Source of the DNA: Sporosarcina sp. P33
GTDB lineage: Bacteria; Bacillota; Bacilli; Bacillales_A; Planococcaceae
Length of the DNA stretch: 64,000 nt
NCBI RefSeq assembly: GCF_002077155.1
Contig: NZ_CP015027.1
Span: forward strand, 2,086,501-2,150,500
Direction: 5' to 3'
The position numbers and the translations under genes were made by a program. The notes under the pieces are model-generated. The model made no database searches, was not told the DNA's origin, and saw nothing but the letters and a program-made list of their open reading frames with translations. This document shows, in pieces, positions 8,598 through 16,607 of this stretch. Numbering within the stretch: the stretch's first letter is position 1; each line of letters starts with the position of its first letter.

Positions 8598-8819
8598 TTA
8601 TGAAATCTTTTTGCTGAGCACAGGGTAACCGAGATTTTCAATCAGTGCCTGCAAGTCATCAGCGGCGATAATGGATTCGTCAAACTCTACTCGGATTTTA
8701 CTCGAGTGGAATAAAACCTTTACTTGCTGTACGCCTTTCGCACGGGATAGTGCACCTTCAATTTTTTTGATACATGACGGACAACTGAATGGCTCCATTA
8801 AAAATACAACTTTTTTCAT
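8598..8819 (-). CDS. small heavy-metal-associated (HMA) CxxC protein
   Basis: A 73-residue ferredoxin-like HMA-domain protein of the CopZ/MerP type, with the metal site SCPSC (C13, C16) in the first loop. It probably delivers metal to, or accepts it from, the P-type ATPase encoded 15 bases downstream, which lacks its own HMA domain. The ATG at 8819 is preferred: AAAGGATGAG lies about eight bases upstream of it, whereas the earlier in-frame ATG at 8828 overlaps that ribosome site. It is the first gene of the operon. Confidence 0.88.
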   Translation of the reverse strand: MKKVVFLMEPFSCPSCIKKIEGALSRAKGVQQVKVLFHSSKIRVEFDESIIAADDLQALIENLGYPVLSKKIS

Positions 8820-8847
8820 TACTCTCATCCTTTTTGTTTGTATTTGT

Positions 8848-8896
8848 TAACTTAAGTATAGGACGTTTTTATATATGCCGCCTTGACGCCAATCAA
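8848..8896 (-). promoter_or_regulatory. candidate FNR-dependent promoter of the metal ATPase operon
   Basis: On the minus strand a TATACT -10 element lies at 8855-8860, putting the start near 8848. The -35 position (8878-8883, AGGCGG) is poor. A 14-bp near-palindrome TTGAC-N4-ATCAA (8883-8896), one base from the FNR consensus TTGAT-N4-ATCAA, is centred about 41.5 bases upstream, the class II activator position. The FNR-like gene in the same operon is the obvious candidate to bind it. Confidence 0.55.
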
Positions 8897-8985
8897 GTTT
8901 AGCCAATCAGGACTTTTTCTTCTTGCCAAAGTGCTTTATACTGAATAGGTAGTACAACATTTATGAATAGAGGAGAATCGTACGG

Positions 8986-9666
8986 ATGAAATTAACCTAT
9001 TCTGGTAAAACGAAAGACGTCTATCAGCTGGAAGACGGCCACGTGCTATTGAAATTCAAGGATGATGTAACAGGGGAAGACGGTGTATTCGATCCGGGTG
9101 CCAACACAGTGGGACTGACGATTGAAGGAGCCGGGAAATCCGGTCTTCGCATGACGCAGTACTTTTTTGAGAAATTGGCGGAGCTGAACGTGCCTACACA
9201 CTACATCGGTGCTGATCTTGATGAAGTGACGATGACAGTGAAGCCTGCTACGGTCTTTGGTAAAGGATTAGAAGTGATTTGCCGATACCGTGCGGTCGGA
9301 AGTTTCTTGCGCAGATACGGTGCGTACTGTGAAGAAGGACAAGTATTGAATGCATTTGTGGAAGTGACGCTTAAAGACGATGAACGTCAAGATCCGCCGA
9401 TATCTGAAGACGCTTTGGCACAGCTACATATTTTGACGCATGAGGAATATGCGACGCTAAAAGAATTGACTCAGCAAATTTCTGAGGTAGTGCGTTCGGA
9501 GATGGCGGAAAAAGGTTTGGAACTGTATGACATCAAACTGGAATTCGGCCGGGATCCTGAAAGAAATATTATGTTGATTGATGAGATTTCGGGAGGAAAT
9601 ATGCGTGTTTATAAAGGCGACACGTATATCGAACCGATGGAATTAGAAAAGATATTATTTTCATAA
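8986..9666 (+). CDS. divergent stand-alone SAICAR synthase-like protein (PurC family)
   Basis: A 226-residue member of the PurC ATP-grasp-like family, which joins aspartate to CAIR in purine synthesis. It shows the N-terminal YSGKTKDVYQL loop, KFKDDVTG, ICRYRAVGSF and the C-terminal KLEFGRD block followed by MLIDEISGGNMRVYKG. In purine-operon PurC proteins the last block usually reads DEISPDTCRLWD, so the substrate-binding end is changed here. The gene is not in a pur operon: it stands alone between the divergent metal operon and the ectoine cluster, with its own terminator. It could be a diverged paralog or the only purC; the rest of the genome would decide. Confidence 0.82.
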   Translation: MKLTYSGKTKDVYQLEDGHVLLKFKDDVTGEDGVFDPGANTVGLTIEGAGKSGLRMTQYFFEKLAELNVPTHYIGADLDEVTMTVKPATVFGKGLEVICRYRAVGSFLRRYGAYCEEGQVLNAFVEVTLKDDERQDPPISEDALAQLHILTHEEYATLKELTQQISEVVRSEMAEKGLELYDIKLEFGRDPERNIMLIDEISGGNMRVYKGDTYIEPMELEKILFS

Positions 9667-9671
9667 ATTAC

Positions 9672-9703
9672 AACCGGAAACGAAAAACGTTTCCGGTTTT
9701 TTT
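9672..9703 (+). terminator. intrinsic terminator after the purC-like gene
   Basis: A perfect 11-bp stem, AACCGGAAACG (9672-9682) with CGTTTCCGGTT (9688-9698), has an AAAAA loop and a following U-run. Confidence 0.93.
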
Positions 9704-9783
9704 AATTCCGCTTCAGGCTATACGCTGACTGATCTGGCGGGGTTTTACTTTTTCATTAAATAAATGAAATTATATATTTACTG

Positions 9784-9812
9784 TTGACAACGTTTTCAGA
9801 GTTATCTATAAT
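9784..9812 (+). promoter_or_regulatory. sigma-A promoter of the ectoine operon
   Basis: TTGACA (9784-9789) and TATAAT (9807-9812) are exact consensus hexamers with a 17-bp spacer. The predicted start near 9819 leaves about 458 nt before the ectA start. Confidence 0.8.
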
Positions 9813-9818
9813 AACAAC

Positions 9819-10276
9819 CAGTGTCAGAGGAGACACATAGTTTGCTTCTTCGCCAGTGTGTGAACGTTGGCTGGATGAATGCGTATGGCAGTAAATTCAA
9901 GATAATGAAAGTGTCTTTCATATCAGCGAATCAATAGTAATCATGCTGTTTTCATGAACAAAAGCTCCCCGCTTTTGTATAGGCGCTCTTTTTTGCTCTT
10001 CATACCGCAAGGCAGAAAGTTAGCACCCAAATAGCCTGCACGAATCTCCATTTGGCTTTTCTACGTAAGTATCCTTGCTATATCCGCCAGATTTCTCATT
10101 CGGAATCTGCCGAGTGCTTATGCTCGGTCTTTAAAAACCTCACAGACAATAATTATTCAGTGAACCAATTTAGTATTGCCGCGTTCCCTGGCAGAGAAGC
10201 GACTTTACATCCCAGAAATTTACAGATAGTGAAAATTTGTGCATACGCACAAGACAGGACTTGGAGGAGAAACTGT
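9819..10276 (+). promoter_or_regulatory. long structured 5' leader of ectABC
   Basis: About 458 bases between the consensus promoter and the TTG start of ectA carry several hairpins. These are TGAAAG-tgt-CTTTCA (9906-9920), ACAAAAGC-tcccc-GCTTTTGT (9958-9978, with a U6 run shortly after), a paired CCAAAT/ATTTGG element near 10028-10056, and CCGAG...CTCGG (10110-10127). I could not match the whole to a known riboswitch class, including the ydaO/c-di-AMP type. An in-frame ATG at 10052 opens the ectA frame early but lacks a ribosome site. An osmotic or thermal RNA control element is possible. Confidence 0.5.
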
Positions 10277-10801
10277 TTGGATAAAAATCAGAAGGTTTCG
10301 ATTGCAGTACTGAACCGCGATGACTCCTACTCATTCCGTATCCCGACTGTGGAAGATGGAAAGTTCATCTGGCAGCTTATTAAGGATACGCAGGTTCTCG
10401 ATCTGAATTCTTCTTACAGCTATTTGCTGTGGGCAGATCAATTCAGCGAAACGAGTATTATCGTGGAGGAAGATGGCAAGCTCGTCGGCTTCATTTCCGG
10501 ATTTATTCAGCCGAAAGCCCAAGACACATTGTTTATCTGGCAAGTGGCGGTCGATGAATCAGCACGGGGCAAGCGGTTGGCATCCCGTATGCTGCACGCT
10601 ATTTTGCAGAGTGATGCATGTCGGAATATTCGGTATTTGGAGGCGACAGTGACACCGTCCAATATCCCGTCTACGAAGCTGTTTAAAGGGCTGGCACGTG
10701 ATTTGCAGACAGAATGCACAATTACGGAAGGCTACACGGAAGATCAATTTCCTGGAGGCGGACACGAATCAGAAGAACTGTTCCGTATCGGTCCATTCTG
10801 A
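10277..10801 (+). CDS. ectA: L-2,4-diaminobutyrate N-gamma-acetyltransferase EctA
   Basis: A 174-residue GNAT enzyme that acetylates 2,4-diaminobutyrate, the second step of ectoine synthesis. It shows FRIPTVEDG near the N-terminus, the WQVAVDESARGKRLASRML acetyl-CoA segment, and YLEATVTPSNIPSTKLF, all characteristic of EctA. The TTG at 10277 is chosen because GGAGGA lies eight bases upstream and the resulting length fits the family. Starting at the earlier ATG (10052) would add 75 unrelated residues. It is first in the ectABC operon behind a long leader. No ectD hydroxylase or dedicated aspartokinase gene follows. Confidence 0.93.
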   Translation: MDKNQKVSIAVLNRDDSYSFRIPTVEDGKFIWQLIKDTQVLDLNSSYSYLLWADQFSETSIIVEEDGKLVGFISGFIQPKAQDTLFIWQVAVDESARGKRLASRMLHAILQSDACRNIRYLEATVTPSNIPSTKLFKGLARDLQTECTITEGYTEDQFPGGGHESEELFRIGPF

Positions 10802-10867
10802 GCAACTGGCCGGCTGCCGCAATTGACACAGGAAAATACAGAAATTTAATGGAGGAATTAATTACAA

Positions 10868-12148
10868 ATGGTACTGACCAAAAGTCAGCAGGTAATGGAA
10901 GTATTCGAAAATCATGAGTCGCAAGTGAGAAGTTACAGCAGAAGTTTCCCGACAGTATTCAAAAAAGCAAAAGGCTATAAGATGTGGGACACGGAAGGCA
11001 AAGAGTATATCGATTTCTTTGCCGGTGCCGGTGCTTTGAACTACGGCCATAACAACGACAAGATGAAAGAAAAACTAATTGAGTATATTCAGGACGACGG
11101 CATTGCGCATAGTCTGGATATGGGTACGACAGTGCGAAAAGAGTTTCTTGAACGATTTAACGAAGTGATCTTGCAGCCGAGAAACATGAACTACAAAGTA
11201 ATGTTTCCAGGGCCCACTGGAACGAATACGGTCGAAAGTGCATTGAAGGTCGCCCGCAAAGCAACGGGACGCCAGAATGTAGTCAGCTTTACGAACGGCT
11301 TCCATGGCATGACGCTCGGTGCATTGTCTGTCACAGGCAATTCATACAACCGGGCAGGCGCCGGCGTACCGCTTACTAACACCACATCTATGCCGTTCGA
11401 CACGTTTTTAGACGAAGGCCAGTCACTGAACTATTTGAAAAAGTATCTGGCTGACGCGAGCAGTGGTTTGGATCTGCCCGCTGCGATGATTGTGGAAACG
11501 GTACAAGGGGAGGGCGGCATCAATCCCGCAAGCTTTGAGTGGCTGCGTGAAATTGAGCGCCTCTGCAGAAATTACGATATCTTACTGATTGTCGATGATG
11601 TGCAGGCAGGCTGCGGCCGGACTGGAACCTTCTTCAGTTTTGAACCGGCTGGCATCAAGCCCGACGTTGTCTGTCTTTCGAAATCCATTGGCGGCTATGG
11701 ACTGCCGTTAGCATTAACGCTGATCAAACCGGAATATGATAAATTCGGACCGGCTGAGCATAACGGAACATTCCGCGGAAATAATATGGCGATTTTGACA
11801 GCAACAGAAGCGTTATCGTACTGGGAAACAGATGAATTCGCTAAATCGGTACAAGAAAAATCCAAGCTTATCACCGAACGCATGGAGACAATCATCGAAG
11901 ATTATCCGCAGCTGAAAGCAACAACCCGAGGACGCGGTTTCATGCAGGGAATTGTCTGTGGTGAAGGCAAAGAAGATTACGCGGATAAAATTTGCGCGAA
12001 AGCTTTTGAAAAAGGTTTAATCATCGAAACATCAGGACCAGAAGGGGAAGTCGTCAAATTCCTCGGTTCGTTAATCATGGATGAAAAAGGGATTCACAAA
12101 GGATTCGATATTCTGGAAGAAGCGATTGAAGAAGTCGTTCACAACTAA
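10868..12148 (+). CDS. ectB: diaminobutyrate-2-oxoglutarate transaminase EctB
   Basis: A 426-residue class III PLP aminotransferase that converts aspartate semialdehyde to 2,4-diaminobutyrate, the first committed step of ectoine synthesis. The N-terminal [17 protein letters not shown] is typical of Ect[21 protein letters not shown] and [19 protein letters not shown] are cofactor and substrate segments, and [15 protein letters not shown] contains the PLP lysine. A GGAGGAATTAATTACAA ribosome site precedes the ATG. It lies 66 bases after ectA and 15 before ectC. Confidence 0.97.
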   Translation: MVLTKSQQVMEVFENHESQVRSYSRSFPTVFKKAKGYKMWDTEGKEYIDFFAGAGALNYGHNNDKMKEKLIEYIQDDGIAHSLDMGTTVRKEFLERFNEVILQPRNMNYKVMFPGPTGTNTVESALKVARKATGRQNVVSFTNGFHGMTLGALSVTGNSYNRAGAGVPLTNTTSMPFDTFLDEGQSLNYLKKYLADASSGLDLPAAMIVETVQGEGGINPASFEWLREIERLCRNYDILLIVDDVQAGCGRTGTFFSFEPAGIKPDVVCLSKSIGGYGLPLALTLIKPEYDKFGPAEHNGTFRGNNMAILTATEALSYWETDEFAKSVQEKSKLITERMETIIEDYPQLKATTRGRGFMQGIVCGEGKEDYADKICAKAFEKGLIIETSGPEGEVVKFLGSLIMDEKGIHKGFDILEEAIEEVVHN

Positions 12149-12163
12149 GGGAGAGAATAACCA

Positions 12164-12553
12164 TTGATCGTACGTACAATAGATGAAATCATAGGCAGTG
12201 AAAATGAAACGAAAGCAGAAACATGGGCAAGCCGCCGTTTCTTGCTGAAGAAAGACAATATGGGATTCTCGTTCCACGAAACGATTATCTACGCAGGCAC
12301 AGAAACACATATTCATTACCAAAACCACTTGGAAGCAGTGTATTGCGTCGCAGGAGACGGAGAGATTGAAACTGTGGCAGACGGCAAAGTCTATCCGATT
12401 AAAGACGGTACGATGTATGCGCTGAACGAACACGATGAGCATTACTTGCGTGGAGGAAGAGAAGACATGCGCCTGATCTGTGTCTTCAACCCGCCGGTAG
12501 TCGGAACAGAAACACACGACGAAAACGGCGTGTATCCGCTGATTGAAGACTGA
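12164..12553 (+). CDS. ectC: L-ectoine synthase EctC
   Basis: A 129-residue cupin that cyclizes N-gamma-acetyl-diaminobutyrate to ectoine. The start is TTG and gives [15 protein letters not shown], the classic EctC N-terminus. The cupin segments [22 protein letters not shown] and [17 protein letters not shown] carry the metal-binding positions (listed here as motifs within the range 45-95). The length equals the family norm. It closes the operon and is followed by an intrinsic terminator and repeat array 2. The product is a cytoplasmic compatible solute for osmoprotection. Confidence 0.97.
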   Translation: MIVRTIDEIIGSENETKAETWASRRFLLKKDNMGFSFHETIIYAGTETHIHYQNHLEAVYCVAGDGEIETVADGKVYPIKDGTMYALNEHDEHYLRGGREDMRLICVFNPPVVGTETHDENGVYPLIED

Positions 12554-12565
12554 ATTGAAAATATG

Positions 12566-12601
12566 AACGCTCCGGGGCTTATGCTTCGGAGTGTTTTTTT
12601 T
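12566..12601 (+). terminator. intrinsic terminator after ectC
   Basis: ACGCTCCG pairs with the TCGGAGTGT arm (one G-U pair) around a short loop and is followed by seven or more T residues. Confidence 0.85.
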
Positions 12602-12627
12602 ATGCTGGGATGTGTTGGACGCAGTGG

Positions 12628-13500
12628 AGCGCTCAATAGGGCTTCGCGAGCGCTCTAACCCCTTGTTCTAGCGCTCAATGAGACTTGTTATCCGCTCTAC
12701 CTCCTCGTCTAAGCGCTCAATGTGGCTTGGCGTCCGCTCTATCTCCTCGTCTAAGCGCTCAATGTGGCTTGGCGTCCGCTCATACCCTCCGTCCCAGCGC
12801 TCAATGAGGCCTCGTGTCCGCTCGTAACCCCCGTCTAAGCGCTCAATGAGGCCTCGTGTCCGCTCATAACCCCCGTCCCAGCGCTCAATGAGGCTTCGCA
12901 TCCGCTCATAACCCCCGTTCCAACGCTCAATGAGACTTGGTATCCGCTCTATCTCCTCGTCTAAGCGCTCAATGGGGCTTCGTGTCCGCTCTACCCCCCG
13001 TCCCAACGCTCAATGAGGCTTCGCGTCCGCTCGTAACCCCCGTTCCAGCGCTCAATGAGGCTTCGCGTCCGCTCATACTCTCCGTCCCAGCGCTCAATGA
13101 GGCTTCGCGTCCGCTCATACCCTCCGTCCCAGCGCTCAATGAGGCTTCGCGAACGCTCTAACCTCTTGTTCTAGCGCTCAATGAGACTTGGTACCCGCTC
13201 ATAACCCCCGTCCCAGCGCTCAATGAGGCTTCGCATCCGCTCATACCCTCCGTCCCAACGCTCAATGAGGCCTCGTGTCCGCTCATCCCCCCCGTCCCAG
13301 CGCTCAATGAGACCCCGCATCCGCTCTACCTCCTCGTCTAAGCGCTCAATGAGGCTTCGCATCCGCTCATAACCCCCGTCCCAGCGCTCAATGAGACTTG
13401 GTATCCGCTCTACCTCCTCGTCCCAACGCTCAATGAGGCCCCGCGCATCCGTTCTATCTCCTCGCCTAAGCGCTCAATGAGACTTCGCCGCCATTCATAA
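12628..13500 (+). repeat. repeat array 2: about 41 21-bp CGCTCA monomers
   Basis: Alternating monomers GCGCTCAATGAGGCTTCGCAT and CCGCTCATAACCCCCGTCCCA form 42-bp dimers over nearly 870 bases. Spacing is strictly 21, with more sequence variation than array 1 and CGCTCT replacing CGCTCA in some copies. The CTCA-A-TGAG palindrome recurs in every second monomer. It starts about 30 bases after the ectC terminator and ends about 115 bases before sodC. Because 21 is divisible by three, several frames stay open on both strands, but none has a ribosome site. Confidence 0.95.
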
Positions 13501-13616
13501 ACATTACACAATCACATGTTAGAAAACGTTAAATGTGGGTACAGTAGATACTATGAGTTCATCCTAATGGGTAATGAACAATACTAAAAGTAGCTTATAA
13601 GGGGAGGAGTTCAACT

Positions 13617-14213
13617 ATGTGGAAATTATCGAGTATGGTATTAGGGGCTGCGCTGCTGACGGCGGCTTGCGGAAGTGCGTCGGAGGATGAGAAAGTTCCG
13701 GTCAATGAAAATGAAGAAACGCCGGTGGAGCAAGAAAATGCGGCTGAACCAGAAATTACGGCGCCTGTCATGAATGTGGACGGCGAAGAAATTGGAACTG
13801 TGACATTGACTGAAGGGCCAACTGGAGTGGCGATGGATCTTGATGTAACTGGTCTTGAGCCAGGGGAACACGGCATGCATTTCCATGAAACGGGCGTCTG
13901 TACAGCACCAGACTTCAAAGCGTCTGCAGGCGGTCACTTTAACCCGACCGGCAAACAGCACGGAATGGACAATCCTGAAGGGCATCATGCAGGAGACTTG
14001 GAAAATATCGTGGCTGATGAAGACGGAAACGCAAAAGTTAGTATCACTGCGGAAGAAGTAACATTGGAATCAGGAAAAGAAAATTCATTGCTGGATGAAG
14101 ACGGGTCGGCATTGATCATCCATGAAGGTGCAGATGATTATAAAACGGATCCGGCAGGCGATTCAGGATCACCGTTCGCATGTGCAGAGATTACATCTGA
14201 GAATATGAAATAA
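13617..14213 (+). CDS. Cu/Zn superoxide dismutase-like lipoprotein
   Basis: A 198-residue exported protein. The signal peptide ends in the lipobox LLTAAC and is followed by an acidic, E/N/P-rich linker (about 20-55) and a SodC domain. All metal ligands appear present: GMHFHETG (two Cu histidines), GGHFNPTGKQHGM (bridging and Zn histidines), GHHAGD (Zn His and Asp) and IHEGADDY (last Cu His). The disulfide cysteines (TGVC, FAC) are kept. The active-site arginine normally found in the GNSGxRxAC block is missing; the sequence here is DSGSPFAC. It would act at the outer membrane face against superoxide. GGGGAGG precedes the ATG. Confidence 0.9.
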   Translation: MWKLSSMVLGAALLTAACGSASEDEKVPVNENEETPVEQENAAEPEITAPVMNVDGEEIGTVTLTEGPTGVAMDLDVTGLEPGEHGMHFHETGVCTAPDFKASAGGHFNPTGKQHGMDNPEGHHAGDLENIVADEDGNAKVSITAEEVTLESGKENSLLDEDGSALIIHEGADDYKTDPAGDSGSPFACAEITSENMK

Positions 14214-14221
14214 TAATGAAT

Positions 14222-14261
14222 AAAAAAGGATGTCCCCGAAGTTCTCAGGGCATCCTTTTTT
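14222..14261 (+). terminator. intrinsic terminator after the sodC-like gene
   Basis: AAAAAAGGATG-t-CCC pairs with GGG-c-ATCCTTTTTT across a ten-base loop and ends in a T-run. Confidence 0.9.
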
Positions 14262-14348
14262 GCGCACGGCTGTAGCGTTAGATCTGCTTCCGTCCGTTTG
14301 AATGAAGCATAAATCCTAACATCCGGCATTTTCTTTATGACAATAAAA

Positions 14349-14375
14349 AGAACACCCTCCGGAAAAGAGTGTTCT
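14349..14375 (-). terminator. intrinsic terminator of the YxcD-like gene (minus strand)
   Basis: AGAACAC (14349-14355) pairs with GTGTTCT (14369-14375). On the minus strand the stem is followed by TTTTATTG. Confidence 0.8.
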
Positions 14376-14380
14376 GCTGA

Positions 14381-14671
14381 TTATCGTACAATTGCGATAA
14401 TCCCTTCTTCATCATCCAGCTTTAACTGGATGCCTGCTGCCATCGGATCCTGATCGAGGTACTGCTCGATCCAAAGGCGAAGCGCTTCGACGAGACGGGA
14501 GGTAGTTAAATGATGCATCTTGCCGTTAAGCTCGGCCTCTGCTGAAAACCCGGTGTCGTCATCGTAAGCAAGTTCGACTTCTACGTCGTCAGGCATTGCC
14601 CGTGATTCTTTAGCGATCAATACACACACTGCATTGGCTACGTCTTGTTCGTAAATTATCTGTTGTTCCAT
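14381..14671 (-). CDS. YxcD-like small protein (DUF2653 family)
   Basis: A 96-residue acidic soluble protein. MEQQIIYEQDVANAVCVLIA at the start and the central DDVEVELAYDDDTGFSAEA resemble the DUF2653/YxcD family of Bacillales, whose function is unknown. No catalytic motif or membrane segment is seen. It overlaps the end of the upstream membrane-protein gene by 16 bases and is followed by its own terminator, so the two form a short minus-strand operon. Confidence 0.7.
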   Translation of the reverse strand: MEQQIIYEQDVANAVCVLIAKESRAMPDDVEVELAYDDDTGFSAEAELNGKMHHLTTSRLVEALRLWIEQYLDQDPMAAGIQLKLDDEEGIIAIVR

Positions 14672-15105
14672 TGATTCATATCCTCATTGCGTTTACGCTC
14701 TTTCTCTTTGAAGATCGCAAAAATCTTCCGTACCATATAGATGATGAAAACAATCGCAAGTACGTTAATCAATAAGCCCATAATGGAACCAAGGATACCC
14801 ATATTTGCAAACAGGCTGCCGAATAACAGACCCGCAAGTCCGCCGACGAATAGGCCCTTCATCAAGCCGCCGCCCATTCCGCCTGGCTTTTTGGCAGTAT
14901 TGCCTGCAGTGGCTTTATCGTTGTTTTGATTTGTATCCTGTTTCTTTTCTGCTTTATTTGGCTGTACACGGTTCGGTGTACTGAAGCTTTTCTTACCGGA
15001 TTTGTAGCCGCGCGCTTCCGCAGTGATTTCATCCTGAAAAATGATGTTCCCGATCGGCGACAAAATTAATGACGCGGCCAGGAAAAATGCAGCAATTTTT
15101 TTCAA
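14656..15105 (-). CDS. Tim44-like predicted membrane protein with signal sequence
   Basis: A 149-residue protein read from a TTG at 15105 (MKKIAAFFLAASLIL...), preceded by AAAGGAGA at eight bases. An upstream ATG at 15150 lacks a ribosome site. The parts are an N-terminal signal or anchor (3-25), a basic K/N/Q-rich stretch (about 35-75), a glycine-rich membrane hairpin (GGMGGGLMKGLFVGGLAGLL, about 77-97) and another hydrophobic segment (about 105-130). The glycine-rich part resembles proteins annotated as Tim44-related in Bacillales. Function is unknown. Confidence 0.65.
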   Translation of the reverse strand: MKKIAAFFLAASLILSPIGNIIFQDEITAEARGYKSGKKSFSTPNRVQPNKAEKKQDTNQNNDKATAGNTAKKPGGMGGGLMKGLFVGGLAGLLFGSLFANMGILGSIMGLLINVLAIVFIIYMVRKIFAIFKEKERKRNEDMNQWNNR

Positions 15106-15203
15106 TTGATAGTCTCCTTTAAAGCTGTAATGAAGGTCTTTACTGTACAAAAGCCCTTCACTCTATTTTACCGGATTACTTGCTGTAATGAAAGGAAATC
15201 CCC

Positions 15204-16331
15204 TTATTTTGCGAAGAAGTTTTCCGTGTAAAATGGCTGTTCTTTGTCATTGAAATCCACGCCGATTCCAAGGAACTGATAATCGCGTATCAGAATGTTT
15301 TCCCGGTGACCTTTCGAATTCATCAGCCCTTCATGAGCGAAAATACTGCTTGATTGGCCATAAGCCAAGTTTTCACCAGCGCTGACGAACTTGACCCCTT
15401 GCTTCTTCATTCGGTCAAAAGGGGATTCCCCTTTTAAGTTTTCGTGGCTGAAATAATCCTGTACGGCCATATCCGTACTGTGAAGACGAGCGGTTTCAGA
15501 AGCCAGCTGATCCCACGTAAGAATCGAGCGTCCGTGACGCACCCGTGCGGCATTCGTCAAATCGAAAAGCTGCATTTCAAAGCCTTTGCGCATTGCATCA
15601 TTCTTTGGTGCGTAAAGCGCAGTTTTACCTTGTTCCAAACGATCCGAAATCAGCTGCACCGCAGTAACGGCAGTATCCTTATGCAAATCATAAAAGACGT
15701 ACATATAAATACCGTCTGAATGAAAAACGTCCATTCCTTCATCGTCCTGGAGCTTATAAATATTCGTTTCTTTGCGTATTTCTGAAATCGGTTCGCCGAG
15801 GCTTTCTCGGATCTTCGCTTTTGGCACACCATATTCGATGCCGATCGATGAGGCGATCAGCCGGTCATTAGTGTAAATTGCATTGACACGGCGTTTGACA
15901 TCGTATGAAAGCATGATGAAGTTCTGGTAGTTTTCATGGAAGGTCAGCCATTCCGTGCCGTATTCATTGACAGACGTACGCACTGGATCGCCCAGTTTCT
16001 CCTTCACCTCTGCTTCTGACGTGCCGATTTCGATATTATGGATGGAAATAATGCCAGTTGCGGGCGCTTCCAGTTCCGGCTGGGCGACTTCATCCGGCGG
16101 ACTGCTTCCGGCGGCTTTCTCAGAAACATATGAAATTATATTGGTAATTGATTGTTTTGTATAATCAAGCGCAGATTCAACTGCTTCCTCGTTGAGAACT
16201 GTTTCCACCTTCGCATCAAGCGGATCGAGAAACGATAAATCCACGTAGTTCGATACCGGATCTTCCCAGTATGGCTTGAATGCGTAGACAATCACTGCGA
16301 GAAAAAGTAATTGAAAAAGGCGTTTTATCAT
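15204..16331 (-). CDS. YlbC-like CAP/SCP domain exported protein
   Basis: A 375-residue protein with an N-terminal membrane anchor or signal (4-20), a low-complexity linker, a CAP-associated N-terminal domain (about 92-230, including IGTSEAEVKEKLGDPVR and its repeat YGVPKAKIRESLGEP) and a C-terminal CAP/SCP domain (about 250-375). The last carries HSTDMAVQDYFSHENLKG, AGENLAYGQ and the GHRENIL box. The order of domains matches Bacillus YlbC. CAP domains are extracytoplasmic and of mostly unknown biochemical role in bacteria. It has its own gap on both sides and appears monocistronic. Confidence 0.85.
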   Translation of the reverse strand: MIKRLFQLLFLAVIVYAFKPYWEDPVSNYVDLSFLDPLDAKVETVLNEEAVESALDYTKQSITNIISYVSEKAAGSSPPDEVAQPELEAPATGIISIHNIEIGTSEAEVKEKLGDPVRTSVNEYGTEWLTFHENYQNFIMLSYDVKRRVNAIYTNDRLIASSIGIEYGVPKAKIRESLGEPISEIRKETNIYKLQDDEGMDVFHSDGIYMYVFYDLHKDTAVTAVQLISDRLEQGKTALYAPKNDAMRKGFEMQLFDLTNAARVRHGRSILTWDQLASETARLHSTDMAVQDYFSHENLKGESPFDRMKKQGVKFVSAGENLAYGQSSSIFAHEGLMNSKGHRENILIRDYQFLGIGVDFNDKEQPFYTENFFAK

Positions 16332-16477
16332 GTGACACCCACTCCTCTATCATATTATACTCTGTTTACCCTCCGGCAATACAGCGGGAACTATTAATTG
16401 TTGAAAATTAACGTCCAGAGATGCGCGAAAAAGGGTATACTTAAAAAAGAATGGAAAGTCTGGAAGGAGTGGATGGT

Positions 16478-16576
16478 ATGTTCGGCGGTGTGAGCAGTGT
16501 ACCTTCCTGGTTTTATATAGTAGCATTTGCAGTTGTCATACTGCTTGTACTGTTTATGGAATGGAAAACGAGATAA
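16478..16576 (+). CDS. 32-residue single-pass membrane protein
   Basis: A short frame, MFGGVSSVPSWFYIVAFAVV... ending LFMEWKTR, preceded by GGAAGGAGTGG at suitable spacing. It has one hydrophobic segment (about 11-26) with a positively charged C-terminus, predicting a single transmembrane helix with the tail in the cytoplasm. It lies 31 bases before the next plus-strand gene. Function is unknown; small size, membrane segment and good ribosome site make it a plausible real microprotein. Confidence 0.65.
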   Translation: MFGGVSSVPSWFYIVAFAVVILLVLFMEWKTR

Positions 16577-16607
16577 CAGATTAATTTAAGCAGAAAGAAG
16601 GAAAACC

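Noticed and set aside
10052-10276. N-terminal extension of ectA to the ATG at 10052
   Set aside because: Adds 75 residues not found in EctA; the TTG at 10277 has a strong ribosome site and gives family length.
9819-10276. ydaO/yuaA (c-di-AMP) riboswitch in the ectA leader
   Set aside because: Conserved ydaO elements could not be found by eye; left as an unassigned structured leader.
12668-13362. Several 60-112 codon frames in array 2 on both strands (RSLIERW..., ALNEASRPL...)
   Set aside because: Pure repeat translation, no start signals, mutually overlapping.
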